This document shows, one piece after another, positions 41,814 to 50,675 of a stretch of DNA of 64,000 bases. The DNA is from JAWQFO01 sp033436665. Lineage in GTDB: Bacteria > Pseudomonadota > Alphaproteobacteria > Rhodobacterales > Rhodobacteraceae. The stretch is taken from the NCBI RefSeq assembly GCF_033436665.1, contig NZ_JAWQFO010000011.1, positions 1 to 64,000 of the forward strand. Reading direction: 5' to 3'. How positions within the stretch are numbered: the stretch's first letter is position 1; each line of letters starts with the position of its first letter. The translations under genes were made by a program, and so were the position numbers. Under the pieces are notes generated by a model, which made no database searches, was not told the origin of the DNA, and was given only the letters and a program-made list of their open reading frames with translations.

Positions 41814-42437
41814 TCAGTCGGGGCAGGGCATGCCGGCGGCGGTCCAGATCGCCATATCCTCGAGATGGGACTGGAGGCTGCCGGGTGCCGGGTCCCGCCC
41901 GGGACCAGGGTTGAAGCTCCAGGTGATGAACCCGATCAACTCGGCATCGTGCAGGATATGCTCGACGAGATCGGCCGCGTCGCGACCGCCGTTCCTCTCG
42001 GGGTCCCGCATCTGCTCGCAGATTTCGGCACTGGTCCGGTCGCCCCACTGAAACTCGATTGGGGCGAGTTGCCAGTCCATTCCAGTATGCGGCGCGGCGT
42101 ACGCGATGTCGTTGGGCCGGGTTGATGTCTGGTGGCAGGCGTTGCACGAAAGCCCCTCGGCGCCGATCCGGCTTTCGCCCGCGACAATGGCCATGCCGTG
42201 GGGCCTGTCCGGCTTCGACAGGGTGCCCCAGAGCGGGACGTTATCGCTGCCGACATGACAGTTCACACAGCGAGGGTGGCTGGTGACGGCATGGATCCGT
42301 TCCCATGCGGCCAAACCCTCGGCTTCAGCGACCGATCCCGGCTCCGGCAGGCTCGAGGTATCAAGCTCTGGTCCCGTCTGTGCGCTGGCCAGTGTTGCGA
42401 AGCCGTAAAGGGTGAGCAGAAGAAGGAGGGGTCGCAT
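41814..42437 (-). CDS. Periplasmic diheme cytochrome c-like protein, system 1
   Basis: This protein of about 207 residues has a signal peptide (MRPLLLLLTLYGFATLASA) and two haem c attachment motifs, CVNCH and CNACH, some 55 residues apart. It ends with LVEHILHDAELIGFITWSFNPG. A close paralogue is at 51950-52588 beside the second hydroxylase, so it is the likely electron acceptor for the molybdenum enzyme. The start was placed by comparison with that paralogue; upstream ATGs at 42449 and 42470 are alternatives. Confidence 0.88.
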   Translation of the reverse strand: MRPLLLLLTLYGFATLASAQTGPELDTSSLPEPGSVAEAEGLAAWERIHAVTSHPRCVNCHVGSDNVPLWGTLSKPDRPHGMAIVAGESRIGAEGLSCNACHQTSTRPNDIAYAAPHTGMDWQLAPIEFQWGDRTSAEICEQMRDPERNGGRDAADLVEHILHDAELIGFITWSFNPGPGRDPAPGSLQSHLEDMAIWTAAGMPCPD

Positions 42438-42466
42438 GATCTTGCTCATTGATTCCAGGGTTCCGA

Positions 42467-42886
42467 TCATTTGCGCGACCCAAGTGTGAACGCGTCGATC
42501 ACATCACGGCGGAAGAGAAGGCCCAGGGCGATCAGCTGGAAGACCATGAACAAGCCGATCCCAAGATAGACCGTGGCCGGAGACGCCATTTCCAATGGCA
42601 TCGGGCTGATAATCTGGGTGATGAGGCCCTGCGAGTAGTCGAAGGCACCGACAGCGTTGTAGGCGACGAGCACACCCCAGACGCCCGTGCCCCGCTTCGT
42701 CCAGAAGAGATACAGCATCACCGGCAGGATAAAGCCGATGATCGTGTCGCTGAACCAGGGGCCAAACCAGCCGTCAGGCGCCGGGCCGCCGTACATCTGC
42801 AAGTCCGGCAAGAAGAGGATGGTCTGCGCCCTGAAGATCGTGGCGCCCATCAGGAGCGTGATCGCCCATTTCACCGGGTGAGACAT
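42467..42886 (-). CDS. Four-helix membrane protein of unknown function
   Basis: This 139-residue protein has four predicted membrane helices (WAITLLMGATIF, TIIGFILPVMLYLFW, VWGVLVAYNAVGAF, TVYLGIGLFMVFQLIALGLLF). No family is recognised. Start 42886 (MSHPVKW) is nine bases after GGAAGG. It lies between the cupin and cytochrome genes of the system 1 operon and may help anchor or supply electrons, but that is speculation. Confidence 0.75.
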   Translation of the reverse strand: MSHPVKWAITLLMGATIFRAQTILFLPDLQMYGGPAPDGWFGPWFSDTIIGFILPVMLYLFWTKRGTGVWGVLVAYNAVGAFDYSQGLITQIISPMPLEMASPATVYLGIGLFMVFQLIALGLLFRRDVIDAFTLGSRK

Positions 42887-43057
42887 GCGCATCGGCCTTC
42901 CGAAGATTCGAGCGCCGCAAACAGCGCAGAGATGAGGATTAGTACGTGCGTTCCATCGGTAGCCGCCGCCAAGATGGCTGCGTTACCGACGCTCACGCAA
43001 TATCTTTCTGTCTTGTCGCGCACCTGACGGATCCTCCGTGCACCGGGTTCGAAAACA

Positions 43058-43510
43058 TCACTGAACGGGGATAAAGTCCGCGCGCTCTTCAAAGATGACC
43101 AAGTTGATGCAGGGTTCCGGCCCAACGCAGAGGTCGGCATGGGGCACGTCGGCGGGCTGATACCAGCTCGACCCGGCGGTCAGGATCGGGCCCTGGTCGG
43201 GTTCCGACATTTCCCAGTGCTGGTGACGGCCCGCGATAACGAAGCCCCAGTAGCCATCGGTATGGGTGTGCGGAATGGCCATGGCCTGCCCGGGATCGGT
43301 GCGTGACAGGATCGCCGTGGGGATGCCCTGCTCGAACCCGCCGTAAAGCGTGTAGGCCTCGACGCCGGGAAAGAGCGGCGCAAAAGGGGCCTCTTCGAAC
43401 GGGGTGCGGACCATATTGTCGGGAAAACGTTCCTGCGCCATGGCAGGAAAGACCGCGCCCAACAGAAGCGCGACGCCGAGTGCGGCGGTCTTGATGGATT
43501 TGCTGTTCAT
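43058..43510 (-). CDS. Secreted cupin-fold protein, first of a tandem pair
   Basis: This 150-residue protein has signal peptide MNSKSIKTAALGVALLLGAV ending near FPAMA. The mature cupin has metal-ligand candidates in IPHTHTDGYWGFVIAGRHQH and a second His in DVPHADLCVGPEPC. It is about half identical to the next gene upstream (43563-44033). Such periplasmic cupins may bind the substrate or a metal for the co-encoded oxidoreductase. GGAGTTCC precedes the ATG. Confidence 0.85.
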   Translation of the reverse strand: MNSKSIKTAALGVALLLGAVFPAMAQERFPDNMVRTPFEEAPFAPLFPGVEAYTLYGGFEQGIPTAILSRTDPGQAMAIPHTHTDGYWGFVIAGRHQHWEMSEPDQGPILTAGSSWYQPADVPHADLCVGPEPCINLVIFEERADFIPVQ

Positions 43511-43562
43511 TGTAAGGAACTCCTGAGTTGAGGGGCGGGCAGGGCCCGTCCGTGAAAATTCG

Positions 43563-44033
43563 TCACTGTACGGGGGTGAAGTCCGCCGCCGCGTCGAAGA
43601 CGACGAAGACCTGGCAGATTTCGGGGCCGAGGCAGTCTTCGGCATGAGGCACGCCACCGGGCTGGAACCAGTAGGACCCGGGAAGCAACTCGGGGCCCCG
43701 GTCCGGTTCGGACAATTCCCAATGCTGCATCCGGCCTTTCACCACCATCGCCCAGTACCCGTTCTCGTGGGTATGCGGCAGGACCTGATAACTTGCGGGA
43801 TCGAGGAGCGAGGTCATCGCGGTGGGCAGGCCGGTGCCAACCCCGCCATAGAGGGCCACGCTTTGCACGCCGGGGGCGGGAAAGGGGACGAACGCCGTTT
43901 CTTCGGCCGGCACGCGGATGCCCGCTTCGGGGCTCTGCGCATCCTGTGCGTGTGCCGTCTGGGCAAGGCAAGCGGCCAGAAGAAGGCAGACACGCGTGCC
44001 TTTGCGGTTTCGTGTGAATGTTCCGGGGTGCAT
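43563..44033 (-). CDS. Secreted cupin-fold protein, second of a tandem pair
   Basis: This 156-residue protein has a signal peptide (ending near ACLAQTAHAQ) and the same cupin core as its neighbour: LPHTHENGYWAMVVKGRMQH and GGVPHAEDCLGPEIC. Both proteins keep two Cys in the C-terminal part (xCLGPExC), possibly a disulfide. The tandem arrangement suggests duplication in place. Confidence 0.85.
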   Translation of the reverse strand: MHPGTFTRNRKGTRVCLLLAACLAQTAHAQDAQSPEAGIRVPAEETAFVPFPAPGVQSVALYGGVGTGLPTAMTSLLDPASYQVLPHTHENGYWAMVVKGRMQHWELSEPDRGPELLPGSYWFQPGGVPHAEDCLGPEICQVFVVFDAAADFTPVQ

Positions 44034-44066
44034 TTCAAAAGCTCCTGTTGACGTGATTTCAGAGAA

Positions 44067-44624
44067 TTATCGTGCGATCTTCGTGCGCCGGTGAAAAACG
44101 GCCTGCATGGCAAAGACCGAAAGGGCGACGGCCAGCGCGATCCGGGGCACGTGACCGAGCAGCCAGATGGCTCGGGTGAAACCCGCGGTTTCGGGCGTGA
44201 CGCTGCCGAAAAGGCTCAGGAGCCCGTAGAGATTAGACGCGGCGGCCTCCTCAGGGGAGAACGTCGCGGCGCCGAGCCGCAGGTTCAGCGGCATGTGAAG
44301 CACCAGCGTGATGAGGCATGTGGCGACCCAGCACAGAATGGCCCGACGCCAGAGCCTGCGCAGCGCCGGGTCGCCCGCGTCGAGCCGGGCCGACCGGACA
44401 AGCCCGTAAAGCGTCAGGAGCAAGAGCGGCATAATGGTGAACAGGAACCGCAGCCACTGGCCGAAGAACGTCTCCATGAAGACGCTGGCTTCGAGGCTGA
44501 GCCAGTAGGCGCCCATCGACAGACCGATGAACAGGTTCCCCCCGGCAAAGGCGCTGCTCGACAAGAGCGTGATCATATCCAGGCGGTCGCGCGTCTCGGG
44601 AGGGTGGAAGCTGGCGTCGGTCAT
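44067..44624 (-). CDS. Four-helix membrane protein of unknown function
   Basis: This 185-residue protein has four predicted helices (LSSSAFAGGNLFIGLSMGAY, FLFTIMPLLLLTLYGLV, AILCWVATCLITLVLHMPLN, ARIALAVALSVFAM region). It has a loose likeness to DUF1772-type small anthrone-oxygenase-like membrane proteins by size and helix layout, not by a clear motif. It is in the system 1 operon directly after the molybdopterin subunit. Confidence 0.7.
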   Translation of the reverse strand: MTDASFHPPETRDRLDMITLLSSSAFAGGNLFIGLSMGAYWLSLEASVFMETFFGQWLRFLFTIMPLLLLTLYGLVRSARLDAGDPALRRLWRRAILCWVATCLITLVLHMPLNLRLGAATFSPEEAAASNLYGLLSLFGSVTPETAGFTRAIWLLGHVPRIALAVALSVFAMQAVFHRRTKIAR

Positions 44625-44681
44625 TTGCTGGGTCTCGATACGTTGATGTGTATGGCAGAAACCCGAGGCGACACCCGCGCA

Positions 44682-46934
44682 TCAGGCGAAGGCGATGCTA
44701 TCGCCGAGGGGCAGGGTCCTGATCCTTTGACCGGTCAGGGCGAAGACGGCGTTGGCGAGCGCGGGCGCCGCGGCGGGTGTGCCGATCTCGCCGATGCCGC
44801 GAATGTGCGTCTGGTTCTCCAGAATGCGTGTCGTGACCTGCGGGGCCTGGTACATGCGGAGCGCCGGGTAATCGTGGTAATTGGACTGCTCGATCCGGCC
44901 TTCGGACACGGTGATTTTCTCGCCGATGGCCGCACTCAGGCCGAAGTTGACGCCGGAGATCAGTTGCGCGTCGAGATTGCGCGGATCGAGCGCGGTGCCG
45001 ACATCGGCCGCGACCCAGGCGTGGGTGATCCTGAGACCGCGCTCCGCCTGTTCGACCTCCACGATCTGGGCCGAGGGCGCGCCGAAGACCAGTGCAAAGG
45101 AAACGCCGCGCGCCCGGCCACGCGCCGGTGCCGTGCCCCAATCGGCCATCTCGGCGACAGCTTCCAGCACTTGGCGGCTTGGTGCGTCGGTGAGAAGGTC
45201 GAGGCGCATCTCCACCGGGTCGCGCCCGGCGGCGACGGCCAGTTCATCCATCATGCATTCGTGGAAGAAGCTGTTCTGCGACGCGCCCACCGACCGCCAG
45301 AAGCTGACCGGCAGGAGTGGGGCGACCTTGTAGGCCGACACGCGGTAATTCTCGATCCCGTAGGGTTGATCCCAGAGCGCCTGACCGATGGTGAAGTCCG
45401 GCACGAAGTCGGGGATGGAGGCAGGCGCGCCGCCCCGGCCGTTTATGCCGGACAGGATCGAGGGGCAGGCGGTGGAGATATCCACCGCCACCGGCAACCC
45501 GTCGTGGACACTGGCCCGAAACCGGCCGATTGCGGCCGGCCGCCAAGTGCCGCCTGCCATGTCATCCTCGCGGCTATAGGTCAGCAGCACGGGCGTGCCT
45601 TCCATCTGCACCGCGACCTTCGCGGCGTTCTGGACGAAGTCCATTTCGCCGCGCCGCCCGAAGCCGCCGCCCAGAAGCGTCGTCGTGATGGTCACGGCGA
45701 CTTCGTCGATCCCCGCCGCCTTCGCCGCTTCGCGCCGGGCGACGGTCGGACCTTGCGTGCCGGACCAGACGTGCAGGCGGCCGTCCTGAAACAACGCCGC
45801 CGCCGACATCGGCTCCATCGTGGCATGGGCGAGGTAGGGGACGCGGTATTCGGCCTCGATCACCTCGCCACCACTCAACGCCGCCTCGACATCGCCATCG
45901 TCCCGCTGCCGGCTGTCGAGATGGTCGGGCGTGAAGGACGCGGCGATGGCATCGAAATGGCCCTCCGTCTCGGCCGGATAGGTCGGCGGCGTCCATTCCG
46001 CCACGACGGCGTCGAGCGCCCGCATCGCAGCCCAGGTGGTGTTGGCAACGGCGACCACGGCAGTGCCGATGTCGAGCACGGCGTCCACGCCCGGCAGAGC
46101 AAGGGCGTCAGTGGCATTCAGGCTGCGGAGCGTGCCGCCGGGGTAGGGCGTGCGCCGGATCACGGCGAAACGCATATCGGGCAGACGGATGTCGCTGGCA
46201 TAGATCGCCCGGCCCGTAGACTTGGCGATGACGTCCAGACGGTCCTGCGACTTCCCGAGGATGCGCCATTCACTTTTCGATCGGAGTGGCGGTGCGTCGG
46301 CCAGTTCGACCGAAGCCGCCTCGGCGGCGAGCTCAATGTAGGCGATGCGCGTTCCGTCGGGCAGCACGACCGCACCCGCCCCGGTGCCGAGTTGGGCGAC
46401 CGGCACGCCGGTCCGGGCCGAGGCGGCGGCCTTCAGCGTCTCGCGCGCCACGGCACCGGCGTGTCGCATCTTCTCGTAGGCGTCATGGGTGGAGGTCGAG
46501 CCGCCGGTGATCTGGTAAGCCAGGAACACGGCCGGTATGTCGCGCTGAGCCCGTGCGAAATCCGCGAGAGCGCTCTGGTCCGTCGCGGGGAAAGGGTAGC
46601 CTTCCTCGACCACGCCACCGTTGAAATAGGCCGCGGAGGGTGGGCCATGGTCGATGGAGATATAGGCAAGCTCGACATCCAGTTCCTCGGCCACCAGTGC
46701 GGCAAGCGTGGTTTGAATGCCTTGTCCCATCTCGGCGCGGGGCGTGATGATGGTGATCTCGTCCGCGGTGATCTTGATATAAGGCGTAAGTGCGGTCTCG
46801 CCCGGACCGAGGGAGGCGATCAGCGGGTTCTCAAGGTTTGCGAGGTAGGCGCGGATGGCGAAGACCACGCCGCCCGCGACGACGGCCGACGCGATCAGAA
46901 AGCCGCGTCGGGTGTATCTGCCCACTCGGCTCAT
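44682..46934 (-). CDS. Isoquinoline 1-oxidoreductase-type molybdopterin subunit, system 1
   Basis: This 750-residue large subunit of a xanthine-oxidase-family hydroxylase begins with a Tat signal (YTRRGFLIASAVVAGGVVFA). Molybdopterin-domain landmarks are PRAEMGQGIQT, GGGFGRRGEMDFVQNA, SVGASQNSFFHECMMDEL and, near the C-terminus, the catalytic-Glu region HIRGIGEIGTPAAAP. Members hydroxylate N-heterocycles or oxidise aldehydes in the periplasm; the substrate here is unknown. It follows the [2Fe-2S] gene with a two-base gap. Confidence 0.93.
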   Translation of the reverse strand: MSRVGRYTRRGFLIASAVVAGGVVFAIRAYLANLENPLIASLGPGETALTPYIKITADEITIITPRAEMGQGIQTTLAALVAEELDVELAYISIDHGPPSAAYFNGGVVEEGYPFPATDQSALADFARAQRDIPAVFLAYQITGGSTSTHDAYEKMRHAGAVARETLKAAASARTGVPVAQLGTGAGAVVLPDGTRIAYIELAAEAASVELADAPPLRSKSEWRILGKSQDRLDVIAKSTGRAIYASDIRLPDMRFAVIRRTPYPGGTLRSLNATDALALPGVDAVLDIGTAVVAVANTTWAAMRALDAVVAEWTPPTYPAETEGHFDAIAASFTPDHLDSRQRDDGDVEAALSGGEVIEAEYRVPYLAHATMEPMSAAALFQDGRLHVWSGTQGPTVARREAAKAAGIDEVAVTITTTLLGGGFGRRGEMDFVQNAAKVAVQMEGTPVLLTYSREDDMAGGTWRPAAIGRFRASVHDGLPVAVDISTACPSILSGINGRGGAPASIPDFVPDFTIGQALWDQPYGIENYRVSAYKVAPLLPVSFWRSVGASQNSFFHECMMDELAVAAGRDPVEMRLDLLTDAPSRQVLEAVAEMADWGTAPARGRARGVSFALVFGAPSAQIVEVEQAERGLRITHAWVAADVGTALDPRNLDAQLISGVNFGLSAAIGEKITVSEGRIEQSNYHDYPALRMYQAPQVTTRILENQTHIRGIGEIGTPAAAPALANAVFALTGQRIRTLPLGDSIAFA

Positions 46935-46936
46935 TC

Positions 46937-47395
46937 TCAGACCTCCCGCATCATGGTGGCAGCGGAGTGAATAGCGGCGCGAATGCGCGGGTACGTCGCG
47001 CAGCGGCAGAGATTGCCGCTCATCACGGCGTCAATGTCTGCATCCGTCGGCTCGGGATTGCGCGCCAGCAGGTCGACCGCCTGCATGATCTGTCCCGATT
47101 GGCAGTAGCCGCATTGGGCGACCTGGTGCTCGATCCACGCGCGCTGAACGATGTGAAGGGCATCCGGTGTACCCAGCCCCTCGATGGTCGTCACCTCGCC
47201 CCATACATCGCCAAGGGCAACCTGGCAGGACCGGACCGCCGCGCCGTCGATATGGACGGTACAGGCGCCGCATTGCGCAATCCCGCAGCCATATTTGACA
47301 CCGGTGATGCCGAGCCCATCCCGCAGCGCCCAAAGGAGCGGCGTGTCCTGAGGCAGGTCCACTTCATGCGATGTTCCGTTGACCGTAAGCTGCAT
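46937..47395 (-). CDS. Isoquinoline 1-oxidoreductase-type [2Fe-2S] subunit, system 1
   Basis: This 152-residue small subunit has the ferredoxin-type cluster ligands in KYGCGIAQCGACTVHI (plus a Cys in RSCQVAL) and the second cluster ligands in QCGYCQSGQIMQA and GNLCRCATYPRI. It passes electrons from the molybdenum site to the haem protein. There is no signal of its own; it would be carried out with the Tat-exported large subunit. Start 47395 (MQLTVNGTSH) matches its paralogue at 54832. Confidence 0.95.
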   Translation of the reverse strand: MQLTVNGTSHEVDLPQDTPLLWALRDGLGITGVKYGCGIAQCGACTVHIDGAAVRSCQVALGDVWGEVTTIEGLGTPDALHIVQRAWIEHQVAQCGYCQSGQIMQAVDLLARNPEPTDADIDAVMSGNLCRCATYPRIRAAIHSAATMMREV

Positions 47396-47451
47396 GGTCC
47401 ACCCCCGTCTTCTTCTCCCATGACCATGTGTCGATCTGACTGGATCGGACA

Positions 47452-47489
47452 ACTTGCAGTTCGGCCCATTAAATTGCGGATCGTCCCAA
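47452..47489 (+). promoter_or_regulatory. Putative AraC operator upstream of the system 1 small-subunit gene
   Basis: This 38-base block has ACTTGC at 47452, CGGCCCA at 47462 and TTGCGGATCGTCCCAA at 47474. The same elements with identical spacing occur at 48770-48807 in the regulator/SMP-30 divergon. The TTGC half-sites are 21 bases apart, typical for AraC-type direct-repeat operators. Confidence 0.7.
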
Positions 47490-47506
47490 GTTGCGCGGCG
47501 GGCCGG

Positions 47507-48658
47507 TCAATCGGGTGCGGGAACCCTGTAAATATAGAACGGCGCCTCGGCTTGCATGTCCTCCAACGCCGCCGGACGGGCGAACGTATCGAGGAAACGG
47601 GCAAGCCGACTGTCGGTGAACCAGACGTCGCCGTTCGGGGCGACGCTCACGCTGTCGGCCCAGTCGACACCGGGAACGCGCACCAGGGTCGTCAGACGTC
47701 CATCGGGCGCAAGGCGCGCCAGGCCGCCCGATTGCACGTCGGTCAGGATCACGTTCCCCGAGCCATCCATCTCGATACCGTCGCTCGGCGGCGCGCTGCC
47801 GAGGGTTTTAACCGCGGCTGCCACCACGTCGGGCGTGGCCGCGGGGTCGCGCAGGATGGCGGTCGGCACACGGTAGACCGTGTCATGGGTCATCGCCTTG
47901 TAGACAAGCCATTCCCCGTCGGCCGACAATGCGATCCCATCGACGCCGACCTGGAAGGTGACGAGTCCGAGAAACAGCCGGAAGGGCGTGCCGTCGGGCA
48001 ACGTCATCGTGCGGTTCTGCGGCGCGGTGGAGGGATGATCCTCCAGCACGCGTCGAACCGTGCGGGTTTCGACATCCAGCACAACGAGCGCTGCGGGCGT
48101 GAGCCGAAGAAAGCCGGTATCGGCGAGGTATACCGTGCGGCCATCTGGTGAGACGCGCAGGTCCTGCGCACCGGGTGACGAGCCGTCGGGAAACCGGAAA
48201 TCGAAGACTATCGTGCCGCTGTCTGGGTCGATGGCGAGCACCTCGGTCGCTTCGCCCGACGTGCTGCCGGGGCGGACGGCCCAGATGTTCCCGTCTGGTC
48301 CGACGGTTATGCCGAAGATGTCGTGCAGACGTTCTCCAAGATCCGGTGCGATGGGGAGCGCTGCGCCGTCACGCCACTCGAAAAGGACGTGCGCGACGTG
48401 GTCCTGCGGACGATGTATAGGGTGATAGGTGAAGAATACGCGCCCATCGGCACCCACGGCCACCATCCCCGGGGGAAGGGGCAGGGCGATTTCCGCGATC
48501 GCCTGTGACGCCGGTTCACCTGACAGGCCGGGGTATGTCGCGCCCATGCCGAACAGGAGCTTGATGGCGAGCACTCCGGCGAGCATGATCGCAACGACGC
48601 CGGCCACGCAGATGGCGACGTATCTCGGCCATCTCCGGGCTTGATTGATCTGCTGCAT
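47507..48658 (-). CDS. Membrane-anchored SMP-30/gluconolactonase-like beta-propeller protein
   Basis: This 383-residue protein has an N-terminal membrane helix (YVAICVAGVVAIMLAGVLAI) followed by a six-bladed propeller of the SMP-30 or royal-jelly-protein type (repeats such as VGPDGNIWAVRPG, VSPDGRTVYLAD, LSADGEWLVYKA, VAPNGDVWFTD). Relatives are lactonases or ligand-binding proteins. Start 48658 has AGAGG upstream. It is divergent from the AraC regulator, with the 38-base operator between them. Confidence 0.85.
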   Translation of the reverse strand: MQQINQARRWPRYVAICVAGVVAIMLAGVLAIKLLFGMGATYPGLSGEPASQAIAEIALPLPPGMVAVGADGRVFFTYHPIHRPQDHVAHVLFEWRDGAALPIAPDLGERLHDIFGITVGPDGNIWAVRPGSTSGEATEVLAIDPDSGTIVFDFRFPDGSSPGAQDLRVSPDGRTVYLADTGFLRLTPAALVVLDVETRTVRRVLEDHPSTAPQNRTMTLPDGTPFRLFLGLVTFQVGVDGIALSADGEWLVYKAMTHDTVYRVPTAILRDPAATPDVVAAAVKTLGSAPPSDGIEMDGSGNVILTDVQSGGLARLAPDGRLTTLVRVPGVDWADSVSVAPNGDVWFTDSRLARFLDTFARPAALEDMQAEAPFYIYRVPAPD

Positions 48659-48769
48659 GAAGAAGCCTCTGTTCTGGCAACGGCCCCGCTGTTCCAGGCC
48701 GATCTCGGCGCTCTTCTGGATGCGTCCGTTTGTGTGACGGAGCCTATGGAACCGACGGGTGGGAAGAAA

Positions 48770-48807
48770 ACTTGCGGAACGGCCCAATTGCTTGCGGATC
48801 GTCTCAA
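48770..48807 (+). promoter_or_regulatory. Putative AraC operator in the regulator/SMP-30 gap
   Basis: Second copy of the 38-base block: ACTTGC at 48770, CGGCCCA at 48780 and TTGCGGATCGTCTCAA at 48792, with the same internal spacing as 47452-47489. It lies between divergent genes starting at 48658 and about 48873. Confidence 0.7.
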
Positions 48808-48872
48808 ATGACTTGCCACGCGGCCCGGCACGAATGAGGATCGGCCATCTTCGCCCTGGAAAGGTCTCGCGG

Positions 48873-49871
48873 TTGGAAGCCATACAACAGCCCAAGTTCT
48901 CGACCGCTGTCCTGCTGGGGGCGATTTGCAAGTTGCTGGATCTTGACCCTGCGAAAGTCGTCGCCGAGGCGGGGCTGCCTCAACGCATCGTCACCGGGCA
49001 CGGGGTTCTGGTCGCCGAGGACGACTTCTTCCTTCTCTGGGACACCATGGTTCGCCTTGGGCACCGCCCTGACTTTGCGGCGTTCGTCGGTCGGGCGCTG
49101 GCAAACGGGGCGACGTCCGCGGTCTTCTTCGCACTGTCCTGCGCGCCGAACCTGAAGACCGGTTTCGAACGCTTTGCCCGCTTCAAGCATGTCTTCGGGC
49201 CCATGGGCATGTCGGTCCGGCTGCACGACAATGCACTTCGGATCAGGCTGGTCCCCCTCCGTCCCGACGGAAGTGTTCCGGCGAGCATCGCCGGTCCGAT
49301 CCTGACTTTCCTCCACGAGAAGGCGCTGTCTTGCACGGCCAGGACGCTTGTCCCCGAAGCCGTGTGTTTACCGGCATCCTCCGATCCTCGGGGCGATCTC
49401 GCCGAGGTGTTCGGGGTCGCACCGACGGAAGGCGAGCCCGAGCTGGTTTATTCGGTGCGGGATGCAGACTGCAGGCTGGTTTCCGAGAACGCGGAGCTGT
49501 GGGCCGCCATGGAAACGGATCTGATGGCGCTTGTCTCGGCGTCGGACAAGTCCACGCCGCTTGCGGATCGGGTCAGGTCCTGCCTGATCGAGGCGATCAC
49601 CGATGGCGACCCCTCCATCGCCTTCGTCTGCGAGCGCCTGGGAAAGAGCCGAAGCAGTTTGCTGCGAGAGCTTCAAGCAACCGGCGAGACGTTCCAGGGC
49701 CTGTTGGAAGAGACCCGAAAGACGCTCGCCCTGCGCTATCTGCGCAACAGCGACATGCCCGTGAAGCAGGTGGCGAACCTTCTGGCCTACCGCGACCCGA
49801 ATGCATTCTACCGGGCCTTCAAGGGGTGGACCGGTCGGACGCCTGGTTCGGTGCGCCGGGGGGAAGACTGA
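48873..49871 (+). CDS. AraC-family regulator of hydroxylase system 1 (OruR/ArgR-like)
   Basis: This protein of about 332 residues has an N-terminal arabinose-binding-like domain (LDLDPAKVVAEAGLP; VFFALSCAPNLKTGFERFARF) and a C-terminal AraC helix-turn-helix (VCERLGKSRSSLLRELQATG; LLAYRDPNAFYRAFKGWTG). Start TTG 48873 has GGAAAGG eight bases upstream and matches the start of its paralogue at 55476; ATG 48834 lacks a site. It probably activates the divergent operon 48658 down to 41081. Confidence 0.88.
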   Translation: MEAIQQPKFSTAVLLGAICKLLDLDPAKVVAEAGLPQRIVTGHGVLVAEDDFFLLWDTMVRLGHRPDFAAFVGRALANGATSAVFFALSCAPNLKTGFERFARFKHVFGPMGMSVRLHDNALRIRLVPLRPDGSVPASIAGPILTFLHEKALSCTARTLVPEAVCLPASSDPRGDLAEVFGVAPTEGEPELVYSVRDADCRLVSENAELWAAMETDLMALVSASDKSTPLADRVRSCLIEAITDGDPSIAFVCERLGKSRSSLLRELQATGETFQGLLEETRKTLALRYLRNSDMPVKQVANLLAYRDPNAFYRAFKGWTGRTPGSVRRGED

Positions 49872-49943
49872 CTGAGCGTTACCCGCATCGCTGCATTTCA
49901 CGTTCCTGATAGCACTTGGTGTCAGCCGGGTCGTCACGAAAGG

Positions 49944-50657
49944 TCATCTGACGTCCGCAGCAACAGGCTTGGTCACGCCTTTGGGGACGAAATAGTAAAG
50001 ATAAAACAGCATGGCCCAGTAGACGAACATCAGGTTCGGGATGGTGCCGAGCAGGTCAGAGTCGATTTCAGGGAGCCCAAAGCGCTCGCCGTAGGATGTG
50101 CCCACGCCGAATGTCAGGAAGATGACGGTACCGGCGAAAAGCCCGATGATCGCGGCCATGTTATCCCGCGAGCGATGGACGCCGCGTCGCCGCTCGGTTC
50201 TGAAGAACAGGTAGAGGAATGCCGCGGAGAAAGCGGCCTCCCAGGCCACACCCACAAGAGGTTGGGTCTTGTAGGCCGCATATCCGATCGACGGAGTTTC
50301 GGGACCGAAGACGTGATGGGGATATCCCGCCATATAGTCCGTAACCGTATGTCCGATGAGCAGAAGCGCGCCCAGAAGTGCGATCTTGTGGCGTTTGAAA
50401 AGCCAAAGCCCTAATCCATAGAACACCGGGGCCCAAATCAACGTCGGGATCAGGTCATGGCTGTAGGTCATGTCGACGTCGAGGTTCTGGAGCGTCATGT
50501 CGAGGATGTTCGCAGGTCCGGTCGGCTCGAGCCCGATGAGGGCGAAGGCATGCCAGAGAAGATCGGGCACCGCGCTCGCGACGAGAAAGAAGAACAGCGT
50601 GTTTTTTTCGGTATGCTGATCGGCAACGAGGGCCGTAGCGTAGTGTCCTGCGAGCAT
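49944..50657 (-). CDS. Membrane protein related to DUF457-type metal-dependent hydrolases
   Basis: This 237-residue protein begins MLAGHYATALVADQH, has five to seven predicted helices and conserved His positions in YSHDLIPTL, LLIGHTVTDYMAGYPHHVFG. These resemble the membrane-bound YdjM/DUF457 group. It is paralogous to 51032-51571. Function is unknown; the His/Asp motifs would suit a metal site. It lies downstream of the system 2 genes on the same strand. Confidence 0.75.
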   Translation of the reverse strand: MLAGHYATALVADQHTEKNTLFFFLVASAVPDLLWHAFALIGLEPTGPANILDMTLQNLDVDMTYSHDLIPTLIWAPVFYGLGLWLFKRHKIALLGALLLIGHTVTDYMAGYPHHVFGPETPSIGYAAYKTQPLVGVAWEAAFSAAFLYLFFRTERRRGVHRSRDNMAAIIGLFAGTVIFLTFGVGTSYGERFGLPEIDSDLLGTIPNLMFVYWAMLFYLYYFVPKGVTKPVAADVR

Positions 50658-50675
50658 TGTCGGTCTCTCCTTGCG

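Noticed and set aside
44091..46970. A 959-codon open frame on the plus strand
   Set aside because: It lies opposite the molybdopterin subunit gene, whose motifs and Tat signal are clear. The plus-strand product is Arg/Gly/His-rich without family resemblance, a typical shadow in GC-rich DNA.
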